Shown: positions 24,200-32,634 of the stretch, one piece after another | How the letters are laid out: each line of letters opens with the position of its first letter | How positions within the stretch are numbered: the stretch's first letter is position 1 | From: Bacillus sp. FJAT-27445 | GTDB lineage: Bacteria; Bacillota; Bacilli; Bacillales; Cytobacillaceae | Direction of reading: 5' to 3' | NCBI RefSeq assembly: GCF_001510665.1 | Contig: NZ_LMTI01000011.1 | Location: 12,747 to 50,533, forward strand | DNA length: 37,787 nt | Translations under genes and position numbers: made by a program | Notes under the pieces: model-generated | The model's database searches: none | The model's input: only the letters and a program-made list of their open reading frames with translations | Told to the model about the DNA's origin: nothing

Positions 24200-24919
24200 A
24201 TGTATTCAGCATTAAAAAAAGCAGCTGGACTATACCGGCTGTACTTCAGCAAAGTTTTCTGGTCGATTTTGCTGTTCGCGTTGCCTATTCAAATTTTGAA
24301 TACATTTTTTGTGAATTATGTATCCGCTCCGTTCCAATTATTCGGAAACCAGCTTTGGACGAGCATCATCCAGGTACTGTTTATTTTTATTGCGCTTCCT
24401 TTACTCGAAATTCCTTTTATCAGCATTTTAAAGCAGGATGCAGAAGATGATGATGTCAGCTTTGGGAAAGTACTGGATGACTTTTTTGCAAAAGCTCCCA
24501 AAATTTACGTGGCCGGTGCGCTTGCAGCCATAGCGATTGCTGCAGGACTGATTTTATTCCTGATTCCGGGAATCATTCTAGCATTTTTCCTGCTTGCTTT
24601 TACCCAGGTCCTTTTTTTAAGGGAGGGGAGGCCGTGGAGGGCAGTCAAGAGAACGATGAAATTCACCCGGGAGTCCTTTGGAAAGATTCTCGTATTGCTG
24701 CTGCTTTTTATCCTTGTGGATTTCATCCTTAGCAGCACTGTTTTCTTTTTAAGTGTTGGATTAGCAAGTTCTTTCTTTATCATTAATCTGGCTTTGCTCT
24801 TCATGAATTCATTTATTATGCCGTTATTCATTTTTTCGCTTACATATCTTTATGTGGATTGGGAAATGGAAAGGAATGAAATGCAAGTCCTTGGTAAACA
24901 ATTCAGCTTTACTAATTGA
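24200..24919 (+). CDS. Polytopic membrane protein, last gene of the pilus operon
   Basis: A 239-aa protein with about six hydrophobic segments. The central pattern AAIAIAAGLILFLIPGIILAFFLLAFTQVLFLREG, with the short GRPWRAVKRTMKFTRESFGKIL that follows, is common to membrane proteins of the glycerophosphodiesterase-membrane-domain/DUF975-like group. The ATG at 24200 is preferred because GGGAGG lies 6 bases upstream; an ATG at 24194 overlaps the previous stop but touches that site. Function unknown. It may house or protect against the Trp-repeat protein, or be a general membrane component. A strong terminator follows. Confidence 0.75.
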   Translation: MYSALKKAAGLYRLYFSKVFWSILLFALPIQILNTFFVNYVSAPFQLFGNQLWTSIIQVLFIFIALPLLEIPFISILKQDAEDDDVSFGKVLDDFFAKAPKIYVAGALAAIAIAAGLILFLIPGIILAFFLLAFTQVLFLREGRPWRAVKRTMKFTRESFGKILVLLLLFILVDFILSSTVFFLSVGLASSFFIINLALLFMNSFIMPLFIFSLTYLYVDWEMERNEMQVLGKQFSFTN

Positions 24920-25006
24920 CCTTATTTGCACATAGGCGTGAAAAAACGCAGCAAACATCCTTATTGGTAAAGCGCGCCCGATGAGGCCCAGAATATAAAA
25001 AAATAG

Positions 25007-25052
25007 ATAAAACAGGCTGCCAGGGGATTGCCGGGCAGCCTGTTTTATTTTT
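25007..25052. terminator. Bidirectional terminator closing the pilus operon
   Basis: A 15-bp perfect stem (ATAAAACAGGCTGCC 25007-25021 with GGCAGCCTGTTTTAT 25034-25048) with T/A runs on both sides serves the plus-strand operon and the minus-strand gene that stops at 25051. Confidence 0.9.
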
Positions 25053-25362
25053 AATAATGCTGATTGTAGGTTCTCGTATTAGCTCTGTAGGCTTCAAGCA
25101 AAATGACGACGGCCGAAATCATATGCATGATCATTCCGACGATTGGAATCCAGCCAATCACCGAAGTAATCAAACCAATAATATTCCCTGCCTTGCTTTC
25201 ATCTTCCCTGACCGCAAACACAATCGTGACAATATGCAGGATGGCCATCAGAAATAAAGGCGTCCAGGCTGTCGAAAGAATGATAAGACCGCCGAAGAAA
25301 GGAATTCCCAGCAGCGCCTCAAGGCCGCCGGTAACCCATTTTAAGATGGTTGAAGTTCTCAC
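25051..25362 (-). CDS. Small membrane protein of unknown function
   Basis: A 103-aa protein with three to four hydrophobic segments (GLEALLGIPFFGGLIILSTA; LFLMAILHIVTIVFAV; IIGLITSVIGWIPIVGMIMHMISAVVILL). A GTG start at 25362 is favoured because AGAGGGG lies 6-7 bases upstream; an in-frame ATG at 25383 would place that site inside the gene. No catalytic motif is seen and I cannot name a family. It shares a bidirectional terminator with the pilus operon. Confidence 0.65.
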   Translation of the reverse strand: MRTSTILKWVTGGLEALLGIPFFGGLIILSTAWTPLFLMAILHIVTIVFAVREDESKAGNIIGLITSVIGWIPIVGMIMHMISAVVILLEAYRANTRTYNQHY

Positions 25363-25439
25363 TTTTGTTTCCCCTCTTTCCATTTGTTAACTATTCTTTA
25401 CGAACCAATTCTTTAAAAGATTCATATTAGCCGACTTTC

Positions 25440-25910
25440 TTAAGCCTTTTCCATGACAATGAATTCAACCGATCCTCTTTTGAAACGATGTGTTTCAGTA
25501 AAGCCTGATTTTTTATATAGCCAAGTCGCCCGTTGGTTAAAGGAGGCAACTGTCAGGCGCAGGGGATTTCCGGGAAGAGTTTTCTGTATGTAATCCAAAA
25601 TGAACGCGAAAAACGTATATCCCAACCCTTGGCCTGTTAAGGAAGGCTTCATTCCAAGGCCGATATCAATACAAGTTCTTTCATAGACTACGTCCTGGCT
25701 ATCTGTGGGCACTTGCGCCGATTCTCCTACGCAAAAGAACCCAGCCAGCGCGCCACTCAAATCCAGAACAGCATAATAAGGGTTATCCATGAATTCCATT
25801 ATCCCGTCAGGCGTAGAGGAGCTGTTGTAAAAATCATAAGGTGGTTTGTACTTCCAGCTAACGATCTCGGAGGCGTAATGCTCATTCATTTTGTCTATTA
25901 TCATATCCAT
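25440..25910 (-). CDS. GNAT-family N-acetyltransferase
   Basis: A 156-aa acyl-CoA-dependent acetyltransferase. The acetyl-CoA site is visible as IGLGMKPSLTGQGLGYTFFAFILDYIQ (pattern Q/RxxGxG/A), followed by LRLTVASFNQRATWLYKKSGFTETHRF, the usual motif B. AGGGGGT is 6 bases before the ATG. The gene stands apart from its neighbours and is divergent from yeaC. The acceptor substrate is not predictable. Confidence 0.88.
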   Translation of the reverse strand: MDMIIDKMNEHYASEIVSWKYKPPYDFYNSSSTPDGIMEFMDNPYYAVLDLSGALAGFFCVGESAQVPTDSQDVVYERTCIDIGLGMKPSLTGQGLGYTFFAFILDYIQKTLPGNPLRLTVASFNQRATWLYKKSGFTETHRFKRGSVEFIVMEKA

Positions 25911-25974
25911 TTTAACCCCCTGAAAAATTCAGCAGCCTTTTTTTAAATAATTTGAAACTTTTTACCATTCATTT

Positions 25975-25991
25975 CCGTCAAATAATGACGG
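25975..25991. promoter_or_regulatory. Inverted repeat in the divergent GNAT/yeaC region
   Basis: CCGTCA-AATAA-TGACGG is a perfect 6+5+6 palindrome between two divergent genes, an operator-like position. A TTGACA at 26025-26030 has no convincing -10 box at 16-18 bases, so the yeaC promoter remains unassigned. Confidence 0.35.
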
Positions 25992-26112
25992 GGTTTCTAA
26001 CATATCCGGTATAAGTACAGGGATTTGACAGAATATAGAGAATTATTCCGTATATGTTAAACTTACTATATAGTCTTTTAAACTTCAATTATATGAAAGC
26101 GGGAGGAAAACT

Positions 26113-27072
26113 ATGTCGCGTGATATTATGAACTTCAATATTGAGAGAATCCTGGCGAATATCGAAAAAGTCATGACTGGTAAAAGAAAGGTTGCTGAAT
26201 TGAGTCTGGTCGCCCTTCTTGCCGAAGGCCATGTCTTGCTGGAGGATGTACCAGGGGTTGGAAAGACGATGATGGTCCGCGCCCTTGCGAAATCGGTCGG
26301 TGCAACCTTTAAAAGAATTCAGTTTACGCCGGACCTGTTGCCTTCGGATGTAACAGGTGTGTCTATTTATAATCCTAAAGAGATGGAATTCCAGTTCCGG
26401 CCAGGCCCAATTATGGGCAATATTATCCTCGCCGATGAAATTAACCGGACTTCTCCAAAAACGCAATCCGCCCTTCTGGAAGGGATGGAGGAAAGCAGTG
26501 TCACCATTGACGGTGTCACTCACCGCCTGGAAAAGCCATTCTTTGTTATGGCAACCCAGAATCCTATAGAATATGAAGGGACTTATCCGCTTCCCGAGGC
26601 GCAGCTGGACCGCTTCCTGCTAAAGATGAAAATGGGTTATCCGGAAATCCATGAGGAGATGGAAGTGCTGAACAGGGCACAGAAGACACCACCTATTGAA
26701 GAGCTTGAGCCCGTTGTAAGCCTTGAGGAGCTTAGGACCCTTCAAAAAGAAATTAAGAATGTGTTTGTCGAAGAAACGATAAAGCGGTATATCGTTGATA
26801 TCTCGAACCGGACGAGAATTCATGAAAACGTCTACCTTGGAGCGAGTCCGCGCGGTTCAATTGGCCTGATGAAGGCAGCCCAGGCTTATGCATTCATTTG
26901 CGGACGCGATTTTGTCCTTCCTGATGATATTCAGTTTCTGGCTCCGTATGTCCTATCTCATAGGATTATCATGAAATCAGAGGCGAAATTCGAAGGAATC
27001 ACAGCTGAGGAAATCATCAACCGGATTGTTGCCAGGGTACCGGTCCCTGTCCAAAGGCTTGTGAATAAATGA
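26113..27072 (+). CDS. yeaC: MoxR-family AAA+ ATPase
   Basis: A 319-aa AAA+ chaperone of the MoxR group. Walker A is EDVPGVGKT (44-52), Walker B lies in NIILADEINRTSPKTQSALLEGMEE, sensor 1 in ATQNPIEYEGTYPLPEAQLDRF, and the C-terminal lid has ASPRGSIGLMKAAQAYA. GGGAGG lies 7 bases before the ATG. MoxR ATPases with a DUF58 and a transglutaminase-like partner are thought to help assemble or mature envelope proteins. The same three genes stand before guaA and pbuG in B. subtilis (yeaC-yeaD-yebA). Confidence 0.93.
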   Translation: MSRDIMNFNIERILANIEKVMTGKRKVAELSLVALLAEGHVLLEDVPGVGKTMMVRALAKSVGATFKRIQFTPDLLPSDVTGVSIYNPKEMEFQFRPGPIMGNIILADEINRTSPKTQSALLEGMEESSVTIDGVTHRLEKPFFVMATQNPIEYEGTYPLPEAQLDRFLLKMKMGYPEIHEEMEVLNRAQKTPPIEELEPVVSLEELRTLQKEIKNVFVEETIKRYIVDISNRTRIHENVYLGASPRGSIGLMKAAQAYAFICGRDFVLPDDIQFLAPYVLSHRIIMKSEAKFEGITAEEIINRIVARVPVPVQRLVNK

Positions 27073-28289
27073 AAGAACGATTTCGGGCAATTAAACATAC
27101 ATGGAAGCTGCTAATCCTCCTAGCCCTTGTCATTCTAGCGTTCTGCTATGCCATGTTCCAGGGCGGATTTGTCAGCTGGTTTTTGTTTTACAGCTTTCTT
27201 CCTTTTGCAGCCTACTCGCTCGCGGTTGCTTTTTATTCAGTCCAGGACGGGATTGAAGTAGAACGGCAATTGCCTAAACAAGAATTCGTTGCAGGTGAGC
27301 CGTTGAAGGTTCATACGATTATGAAAAGGGAAAGGGCATTCCCGTTATTTTATTTGCTTGCAGAAGAAAAGCTTAGCGACTCTCTTATGAATGCCGTTCC
27401 TATGGAAAAAACGAAAGCGCTTCTTTTTCCCGGTTTTTCAAAAGAAGTTACTTTTGACTATACGATAGATGAATTGCCTCGTGGAGAGCATACATTTCAC
27501 ACAATCAAACTCAAGACCGGAGATTTGCTGGGCTTGATTGAAAAAGAAAAAGGCACTGATTCGGAAAATAAAATCCTTGTCTACCCAGCATATACGGAAA
27601 TGCTGTACCGCCCCTTCGAAAACCACTATGACCAAGGGGCAGCCGCATCCAGGGAGAGGGTACAGAGGGATACCACTATGGCCACCGGAGTAAGGGATTA
27701 CCAGCCGGGCGACCGCTTTTCCTGGATTAACTGGAAGGCCTCCGCCAAGCGGAACGAGATTATGACGAAGGAATTTGAACAAAGGCAATCGCATGATGTG
27801 CTTATTGTAATGGATTGTTCCCCAGAACGCCGTTTTGAAGCAATCGTTTCCTTTACAGCGTCAATTGCCAGGGCAATTTTGAAAAAGGGGGCCCAGGCTG
27901 GGCTGCTTACTGTCAGCAAGGAAAGGGCATCGTTCCCTATCAGGGGCGGTGAAGCCCAGCTTCAGCAAATTTTTTACCATTTGGCGAAAATACAGCCCGC
28001 CTGTACCGTGACAATCGATACAGTACTTGAGGCGGAGACTTTTTACACCGGCCAAAATATGACAACTTTGATTGTGACTTCTAATCTAACCAGGGCGTTG
28101 ATTGAAAAAGCAGGCAATCTTGGCCATAAAAAGGGGATGGTCACGGTGTTTTTAATTAAAAATGAAAAAGAGTCCCCTACAAATGAGGAACTGGCTTTAA
28201 AAGCGATGGGAATTGCCCGGGGCGTCAGGGTTATCCTCGTACATGAAAATCAGTTTGACTCGGCATTTTCGGAGGTGAGCCTGCGGTGA
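27069..28289 (+). CDS. yeaD: DUF58 membrane-linked protein
   Basis: A 406-aa protein with two N-terminal hydrophobic segments (residues about 12-55) and a DUF58 domain: GVRDYQPGDRFSWINWKASAKRNEIMTKEFEQ, then VLIVMDCSPE, a VWA-like strand. The middle part is beta-rich (ERQLPKQEFVAGEPLKVH). The ATG overlaps the yeaC stop (ATGA), so the two are translationally coupled. DUF58 proteins are usual partners of MoxR ATPases. Confidence 0.9.
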   Translation: MKERFRAIKHTWKLLILLALVILAFCYAMFQGGFVSWFLFYSFLPFAAYSLAVAFYSVQDGIEVERQLPKQEFVAGEPLKVHTIMKRERAFPLFYLLAEEKLSDSLMNAVPMEKTKALLFPGFSKEVTFDYTIDELPRGEHTFHTIKLKTGDLLGLIEKEKGTDSENKILVYPAYTEMLYRPFENHYDQGAAASRERVQRDTTMATGVRDYQPGDRFSWINWKASAKRNEIMTKEFEQRQSHDVLIVMDCSPERRFEAIVSFTASIARAILKKGAQAGLLTVSKERASFPIRGGEAQLQQIFYHLAKIQPACTVTIDTVLEAETFYTGQNMTTLIVTSNLTRALIEKAGNLGHKKGMVTVFLIKNEKESPTNEELALKAMGIARGVRVILVHENQFDSAFSEVSLR

Positions 28290-30502
28290 ATGCGAATAAG
28301 GGCAACCTGGATTTAGGCTCTTTGCTTTTTTATGGGCTCGGCTTCCTGCTCATTTGGGAATGGCTCAGGCCGTTAGAGGAACTAACCGATACAAATAACA
28401 TGGAAGTTTTTATTATTTTCCTCGTTATCGCGTTTGCGTCGTCCTTTTTCCAGCTTGGAAGGATGCTGCAATTTTTTATCAAAAGCTTCTATATCCTTTA
28501 TGCCATTTACAGATTTTATTTTGATGGGGGATTTTTCAGAGCGGGCTGGGTTGGAGATTTTCTTAACGATATAACCATGAACATCGGACTCTTGATCAGC
28601 CGTGATTTCCAACAGCTATCCAATGTCTTTAGGACTATTCTATTCTTTGTATTATTATGGCTCATGGTTTACCTTGTTCACTACTGGCTGTTGAACAGGC
28701 GCCGGATTTTTGTTTTCTTCCTGATGACGATCATCTATATCACAGTCCTGGATACGTTCACGGGCTATAAAGGAAATGGGGCAATCGTTAGAACGGTTAT
28801 TGCTGGCTTTACAGTTATGGGAATGCTTACATATTTTCGGCTGCTTGGCGGTGGCGGCCTAAGCGAAGGGAAAAAGCATATCCGCAAATGGATCGCTGCG
28901 CTTGCAGGGATGATTGCCCTTAGCACCGCGGTGGGTTTTGCGGCGCCGAAAGCTGCTCCTGTCTGGCCGGATCCTGTACCGTTTCTAAAATCACTCAACG
29001 AAAATGCCGGCAGTGGGACTGGCGGTGTTTCAAGAATAGGCTACGGTACGAACGATGCCAGGCTTGGAGGGCCATTTTTGCCTGATAACACGATTGTCTT
29101 TCGTGCGGATAGCGAAAGCCGCCATTACTGGCGGGTGGAAACGAAGGATGTTTATACAGGAAAGGGATGGATCCTTTCGGAGATTATTAATGGCGGCAGT
29201 GGTTTTAGCCAGGACGACCCTGTTCCTCTGCCCGGATATCCTGAAAGCGTTAAAAGAAAAGAAAAAGCCGCAAAGGTATTTATGTATTTGAAATATCCAC
29301 ATATTGTGTATCCTCAAGGCGTCAAAAAAATTATTGCAAGGTCCCAGGTAAGCTTCCGCATCAATGATATAACGGAAAAGATCCAGGCTATGGAGCCATG
29401 GAACGAGCCCGCCCGACTTGATGATTATAGCTTTATCTTTGAAGAACCTGCCTATAAATTCGATGAGTTAAGATGGGCTGATGGGAGCGATAATAGCGGT
29501 GCGGACGAAGAGTTTATTAAACGGTACACTCAACTCCCTGAAAACCTGCCTGAAAGGGTAAGGACGCTCGCGGCGGATATTGCCAGTGACAAAACGAATT
29601 GGTATGACAAGGCCAAGGCTGTTGAGAACTATTTTGACGGCAGCGGATTTACCTACGACCAAAAGAATGTAGCCGTACCTGGTAATCAGGAGGATTATGT
29701 CGACCAGTTCCTATTTGATACGAAAACGGGTTACTGTGATAACTTTTCGACTTCAATGACGGTAATGCTTAGAAGCCTGGGGATTCCCGCTCGTTGGGTA
29801 AAGGGATATACACATGGCGAACTAAAGACGTTTGGCGAGGGCGATGACGAGAAAAGGCTTTATGAAGTCACCAACAACAACGCCCATTCATGGGTCGAGG
29901 TATATTTTCCGAACCTTGGCTGGATTCCATTCGAGCCGACTAAAGGATTCACCAATAATATACAAATTGATTATGAAACAACTAGTGATCCTCAACGGAA
30001 TAATAATCCCGCGGTTCCATCCAAAGATAATGGTAACAAGCAAAATCCACTGGACCGCCTGGAAGAGAAAGACCCTGTCAACCAGGCAAAAGCGGAAAAA
30101 AGTGTTTTGGACGAGATGAAGCTGTTTTTCAAAAAGGAATGGAAAAAACTTGCCGCAGGAGCAGCAGCTCTTTTGGCGGCGGTATGGTTTACCTACAGCT
30201 ATAGGGGTAAATGGCTTCCGTTCTACCTGATTTACAGATATAAGCTTACCCGGAAGGATGAGCAATTCAGTAAGGCGTATCTCATCCTCCTTAAGCAGCT
30301 TGGAAGGTATGGGATCCCAATGCAGGACGGACAGACACTCAGGAATTACGCTGGCTATGTTGACAGCTTCTTCTCGACAAAGGAAATGGGAAAGCTTACC
30401 TCGAGATATGAGCAGTATTTGTATAGAAGGGAAATGCCGGAAGGAACGTGGAAAGAAACGAAACAATTGTGGGAAAATTTAATTAAAAAGACAATCTCTT
30501 GA
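28286..30502 (+). CDS. yebA: Membrane transglutaminase-like protein (TgpA type)
   Basis: A 738-aa integral membrane protein. Several hydrophobic segments fill residues 1-220; an extracellular region follows; the transglutaminase-like core has GYCDNFSTSMTVMLRSLGIPARWVKGY (Cys484), NNNAHSWVEVYF (His534) and WIPFEPT (Glu550), the catalytic triad layout of the superfamily with Glu in the third place. A further membrane segment near residues 610-630 precedes a cytoplasmic DUF4129-type C-terminus. It begins with GTG overlapping the yeaD stop, with GGAGGTGA about 8 bases upstream. In related proteins the activity is proteolytic, transglutaminase or unknown; with YeaC and YeaD it probably handles cell-envelope proteins. 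Confidence 0.9.
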   Translation: MNANKGNLDLGSLLFYGLGFLLIWEWLRPLEELTDTNNMEVFIIFLVIAFASSFFQLGRMLQFFIKSFYILYAIYRFYFDGGFFRAGWVGDFLNDITMNIGLLISRDFQQLSNVFRTILFFVLLWLMVYLVHYWLLNRRRIFVFFLMTIIYITVLDTFTGYKGNGAIVRTVIAGFTVMGMLTYFRLLGGGGLSEGKKHIRKWIAALAGMIALSTAVGFAAPKAAPVWPDPVPFLKSLNENAGSGTGGVSRIGYGTNDARLGGPFLPDNTIVFRADSESRHYWRVETKDVYTGKGWILSEIINGGSGFSQDDPVPLPGYPESVKRKEKAAKVFMYLKYPHIVYPQGVKKIIARSQVSFRINDITEKIQAMEPWNEPARLDDYSFIFEEPAYKFDELRWADGSDNSGADEEFIKRYTQLPENLPERVRTLAADIASDKTNWYDKAKAVENYFDGSGFTYDQKNVAVPGNQEDYVDQFLFDTKTGYCDNFSTSMTVMLRSLGIPARWVKGYTHGELKTFGEGDDEKRLYEVTNNNAHSWVEVYFPNLGWIPFEPTKGFTNNIQIDYETTSDPQRNNNPAVPSKDNGNKQNPLDRLEEKDPVNQAKAEKSVLDEMKLFFKKEWKKLAAGAAALLAAVWFTYSYRGKWLPFYLIYRYKLTRKDEQFSKAYLILLKQLGRYGIPMQDGQTLRNYAGYVDSFFSTKEMGKLTSRYEQYLYRREMPEGTWKETKQLWENLIKKTIS

Positions 30503-30527
30503 CCAGAAATTTGCGTACAGATAAAAT
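30499..30527 (+). promoter_or_regulatory. Sigma-A promoter of guaA
   Basis: TTGACC (30499-30504), 17 bases, TAAAAT (30522-30527). The -35 box overlaps the stop codon of yebA, so guaA has its own promoter placed as close as possible to the upstream operon. No PurBox is seen here. Confidence 0.75.
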
Positions 30528-30561
30528 GGTTAAATAATAATATAACTGAATCTGTACTTAC

Positions 30562-30632
30562 CCTTCATATATCCTCGATGATAAGGATCGAAAGTCTCTA
30601 CCGGGCCACCGTAAATGGCCTGACTATGAAGG
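30562..30632 (+). ncRNA. Guanine-class purine riboswitch aptamer (guaA)
   Basis: P1 is CCTTCATA (30562-30569) with TATGAAGG (30625-30632). P2 is TCGAT/ATCGA around L2 GATAAGG, P3 GGGCCA/TGGCCT around L3 CCGTAAA. The base that selects the ligand is C (30624, GACTA). The junction reads GTCTCTACC instead of the usual GTTTCTACC, a change at the base known to flip outward (U48 in xpt numbering); the preceding and following contact bases are kept. It lies between the guaA promoter and its terminator. Confidence 0.93.
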
Positions 30633-30715
30633 CAGCAATTTCGGGATTAATTTTGCCTAAAAATCGGAATTCTGCCTTCTTTTTTACGGAAAAGGGGGCA
30701 ATTCCGGTTTTTTTT
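30628..30715 (+). terminator. Antiterminator/terminator platform of the guaA riboswitch
   Basis: Two exclusive hairpins are visible. Antiterminator: GAAGGCAG (30628-30635, the 3' strand of P1) with CTGCCTTC (30672-30679), extended by AATT/AATT. Terminator: CGGAATT (30665-30671) with AATTCCG (30700-30706), continued by GCC/GGC and CTTTT/AAAAG pairs, then eight T (30708-30715). Guanine-stabilised P1 removes the antiterminator strand, so the terminator forms: an OFF switch. Confidence 0.85.
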
Positions 30716-30767
30716 ATTGCGAAAAAGCTTTATGTGTATACTAATAAAAGAGAAAGAGGTGGAGAAC

Positions 30768-32321
30768 TTGACTGGAAAAACAGAGCTTCATAACCAGGAA
30801 ATGATTATTGTTCTCGATTTCGGGAGCCAGTACAACCAATTGATTACAAGAAGGATCAGGGAATTTGGCGTGTACAGTGAACTGCATCCGCACACAATTA
30901 CCGCTGAAGAAATTAAAGCAATCAATCCAAAGGGGATTATTTTCTCCGGAGGCCCTAACAGTGTGTATGATGAAAATTCCTTCCGCTGTGACGAAAGGAT
31001 TTTTGAACTTGGATTGCCGGTTCTCGGGATTTGCTACGGAATGCAATTGATGGCCGCACATTTCGGCGGCAAGGTTGAAAAGGCAAAGAACCGCGAGTAC
31101 GGCAAGGCCGCAATTTCAGTTGGCAATGAGTCTGCTTTGTTCAAAGGGCTTCCTGAAAGCCAAGTAGTCTGGATGAGCCATGGCGACCTTGTGACAGCTG
31201 TGCCTCCGGGCTTTACGGCAGATGCCGACAGTCCGTCCTGCCCAATTTCTTCAATGAGCGATGAGGGCCGAAAGCTTTATGCCGTCCAGTTCCATCCGGA
31301 AGTGCGCCACTCTGTGCACGGAATTGAATTGCTCAAGAATTTTGTCTTGGGCGTATGTGGATGCAGGGGAGACTGGTCAATGGAAAATTTCATTGAAATA
31401 GAGATGGGAAAAATCCGCCAGACAGTCGGCAATAAGAGAGTCCTATGTGCACTTAGCGGCGGAGTTGATTCTTCGGTTGTCGCCGTTTTGATCCATAAAG
31501 CAATAGGTGACCAGCTGACCTGTATTTTTGTTGACCATGGCCTATTGAGAAAAGGCGAGGCAGACCAGGTCATGAAAACTTTTGCCGATGGCTTCCATAT
31601 GAACGTAATCAAAGTGGATGCGCGGGAAAGGTTCATGGAGAAGCTCAGCGGCGTTTCAGACCCAGAACAAAAGCGGAAAATCATTGGAAACGAGTTTATT
31701 TATGTATTTGATGATGAGGCGCACAAACTGGAAGGGATTGAATTCCTTGCACAAGGCACTCTCTATACAGATATCATTGAAAGCGGAACAGCAACAGCCC
31801 AAACGATTAAATCCCACCACAACGTTGGCGGCCTTCCTGAGGATATGCAGTTTACGCTAATCGAGCCTTTGAACACCCTCTTTAAAGATGAGGTCCGCGC
31901 TTTGGGGACTGAACTTGGCATTCCAGACGAAATCGTCTGGAGGCAGCCATTCCCTGGTCCGGGGCTTGGTATCCGGGTGCTAGGTGAAATTACAGAGGAC
32001 AAGCTTGAAATTGTCCGTGAATCTGATGCGATTTTGCGTGAGGAAGTTCTGAATGCAGGGCTCGAGCGTGAAATCTGGCAGTACTTCACTGTTTTACCGG
32101 ATATCCGTAGTGTCGGGGTTATGGGAGATACAAGGACATACGATTACACGATCGGCATCCGGGCTGTTACCTCTATTGATGGCATGACATCGGATTGGGC
32201 CCGTATCCCATGGGATGTACTTGAAACCATCTCAACAAGGATTGTAAATGAGGTTCCGCATGTGAACCGCGTCGTGTATGACATTACATCCAAACCGCCT
32301 GCAACAATTGAATGGGAATAA
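30768..32321 (+). CDS. guaA: GMP synthase (glutamine-hydrolysing)
   Basis: A 517-aa enzyme that converts XMP, ATP and glutamine to GMP, the last step of guanine nucleotide synthesis. The N-terminal class I amidotransferase has Cys89 in GICYGMQ, His176 and Glu178 in QFHPEVRHS. The ATP pyrophosphatase domain has the PP-loop SGGVDSS (230-236), and the C-terminal dimerisation domain is complete ([15 protein letters not shown]; ends TIEWE). The start is TTG at 30768, with AGAGGTGGAG at the right distance and a length close to the 513 aa of B. subtilis GuaA; an ATG at 30717 would add a 17-residue extension outside the family. Expression is gated by the guanine riboswitch. No terminator is seen between its stop and the pbuG PurBoxes, so read-through into the pbuG leader is possible. 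Confidence 0.96.
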   Translation: MTGKTELHNQEMIIVLDFGSQYNQLITRRIREFGVYSELHPHTITAEEIKAINPKGIIFSGGPNSVYDENSFRCDERIFELGLPVLGICYGMQLMAAHFGGKVEKAKNREYGKAAISVGNESALFKGLPESQVVWMSHGDLVTAVPPGFTADADSPSCPISSMSDEGRKLYAVQFHPEVRHSVHGIELLKNFVLGVCGCRGDWSMENFIEIEMGKIRQTVGNKRVLCALSGGVDSSVVAVLIHKAIGDQLTCIFVDHGLLRKGEADQVMKTFADGFHMNVIKVDARERFMEKLSGVSDPEQKRKIIGNEFIYVFDDEAHKLEGIEFLAQGTLYTDIIESGTATAQTIKSHHNVGGLPEDMQFTLIEPLNTLFKDEVRALGTELGIPDEIVWRQPFPGPGLGIRVLGEITEDKLEIVRESDAILREEVLNAGLEREIWQYFTVLPDIRSVGVMGDTRTYDYTIGIRAVTSIDGMTSDWARIPWDVLETISTRIVNEVPHVNRVVYDITSKPPATIEWE

Positions 32322-32359
32322 CGAACGATAATAATAAAAAATTGTTAAACGTTCGCATT
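32318..32359 (+). promoter_or_regulatory. PurBox pair (PurR operator) of pbuG
   Basis: CGAAC at 32322-32326 and GTTCG at 32351-32355 face each other with 26 bases between CGAA and TTCG, in AT-rich flanks and directly before the -35 box. This matches the PurR operator geometry of Bacillus purine genes better than the nup copy does. The first box starts right at the guaA stop codon. Confidence 0.75.
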
Positions 32360-32364
32360 TTTTA

Positions 32365-32393
32365 TTGACGTTGGCATTTGCAGCTGTTAAAAT
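32365..32393 (+). promoter_or_regulatory. Sigma-A promoter of pbuG
   Basis: TTGACG (32365-32370), 17 bases, TAAAAT (32388-32393); transcription should start near 32400, just before the aptamer. Confidence 0.75.
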
Positions 32394-32420
32394 GACAAGG
32401 TACTTATTATTAATATTTTG

Positions 32421-32489
32421 CTTCGTATAATACTGGGGATATGGCCCAGAAGTTTCTACCAAGCTGCCGTAAATGGCTTGACTACGAGG
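32421..32489 (+). ncRNA. Guanine-class purine riboswitch aptamer (pbuG)
   Basis: P1 pairs CTTCGTA (32421-32427) with TACGAGG (32483-32489); L2 GATATGG, junction AGTTTCTACC and L3 CCGTAAAT are canonical, and the ligand-selecting base is C (32482). The core is almost identical to the nup aptamer at 7742, differing at only a handful of positions, and differs clearly from the guaA aptamer. Confidence 0.95.
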
Positions 32490-32542
32490 TGTGCAAGAAT
32501 AAAGGGAGCTATCTGCCCGTTTATTTATGCATGCTTCCTGTC

Positions 32543-32575
32543 AACGCCCCGGCAACTTCTGCCGGGGCGTTTTGT
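32543..32575 (+). terminator. Riboswitch-controlled terminator before pbuG
   Basis: A 12-bp GC-rich stem (AACGCCCCGGCA 32543-32554 with TGCCGGGGCGTT 32560-32571) with a short T tail. An intermediate hairpin (TGCAAGAATAAA with TTTATTTATGCA) lies between the aptamer and this terminator. Confidence 0.85.
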
Positions 32576-32634
32576 ATTCCCGGATTCAGAGAGAGAGCTT
32601 TAGAAAAGCCAACCATTTATCTAGGGGGATTTAT

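Noticed and set aside
26025-26053. Sigma-A promoter for yeaC starting at TTGACA 26025
   Set aside because: No acceptable -10 box at 16-18 bases; TATATG occurs only at a 20-base spacing.
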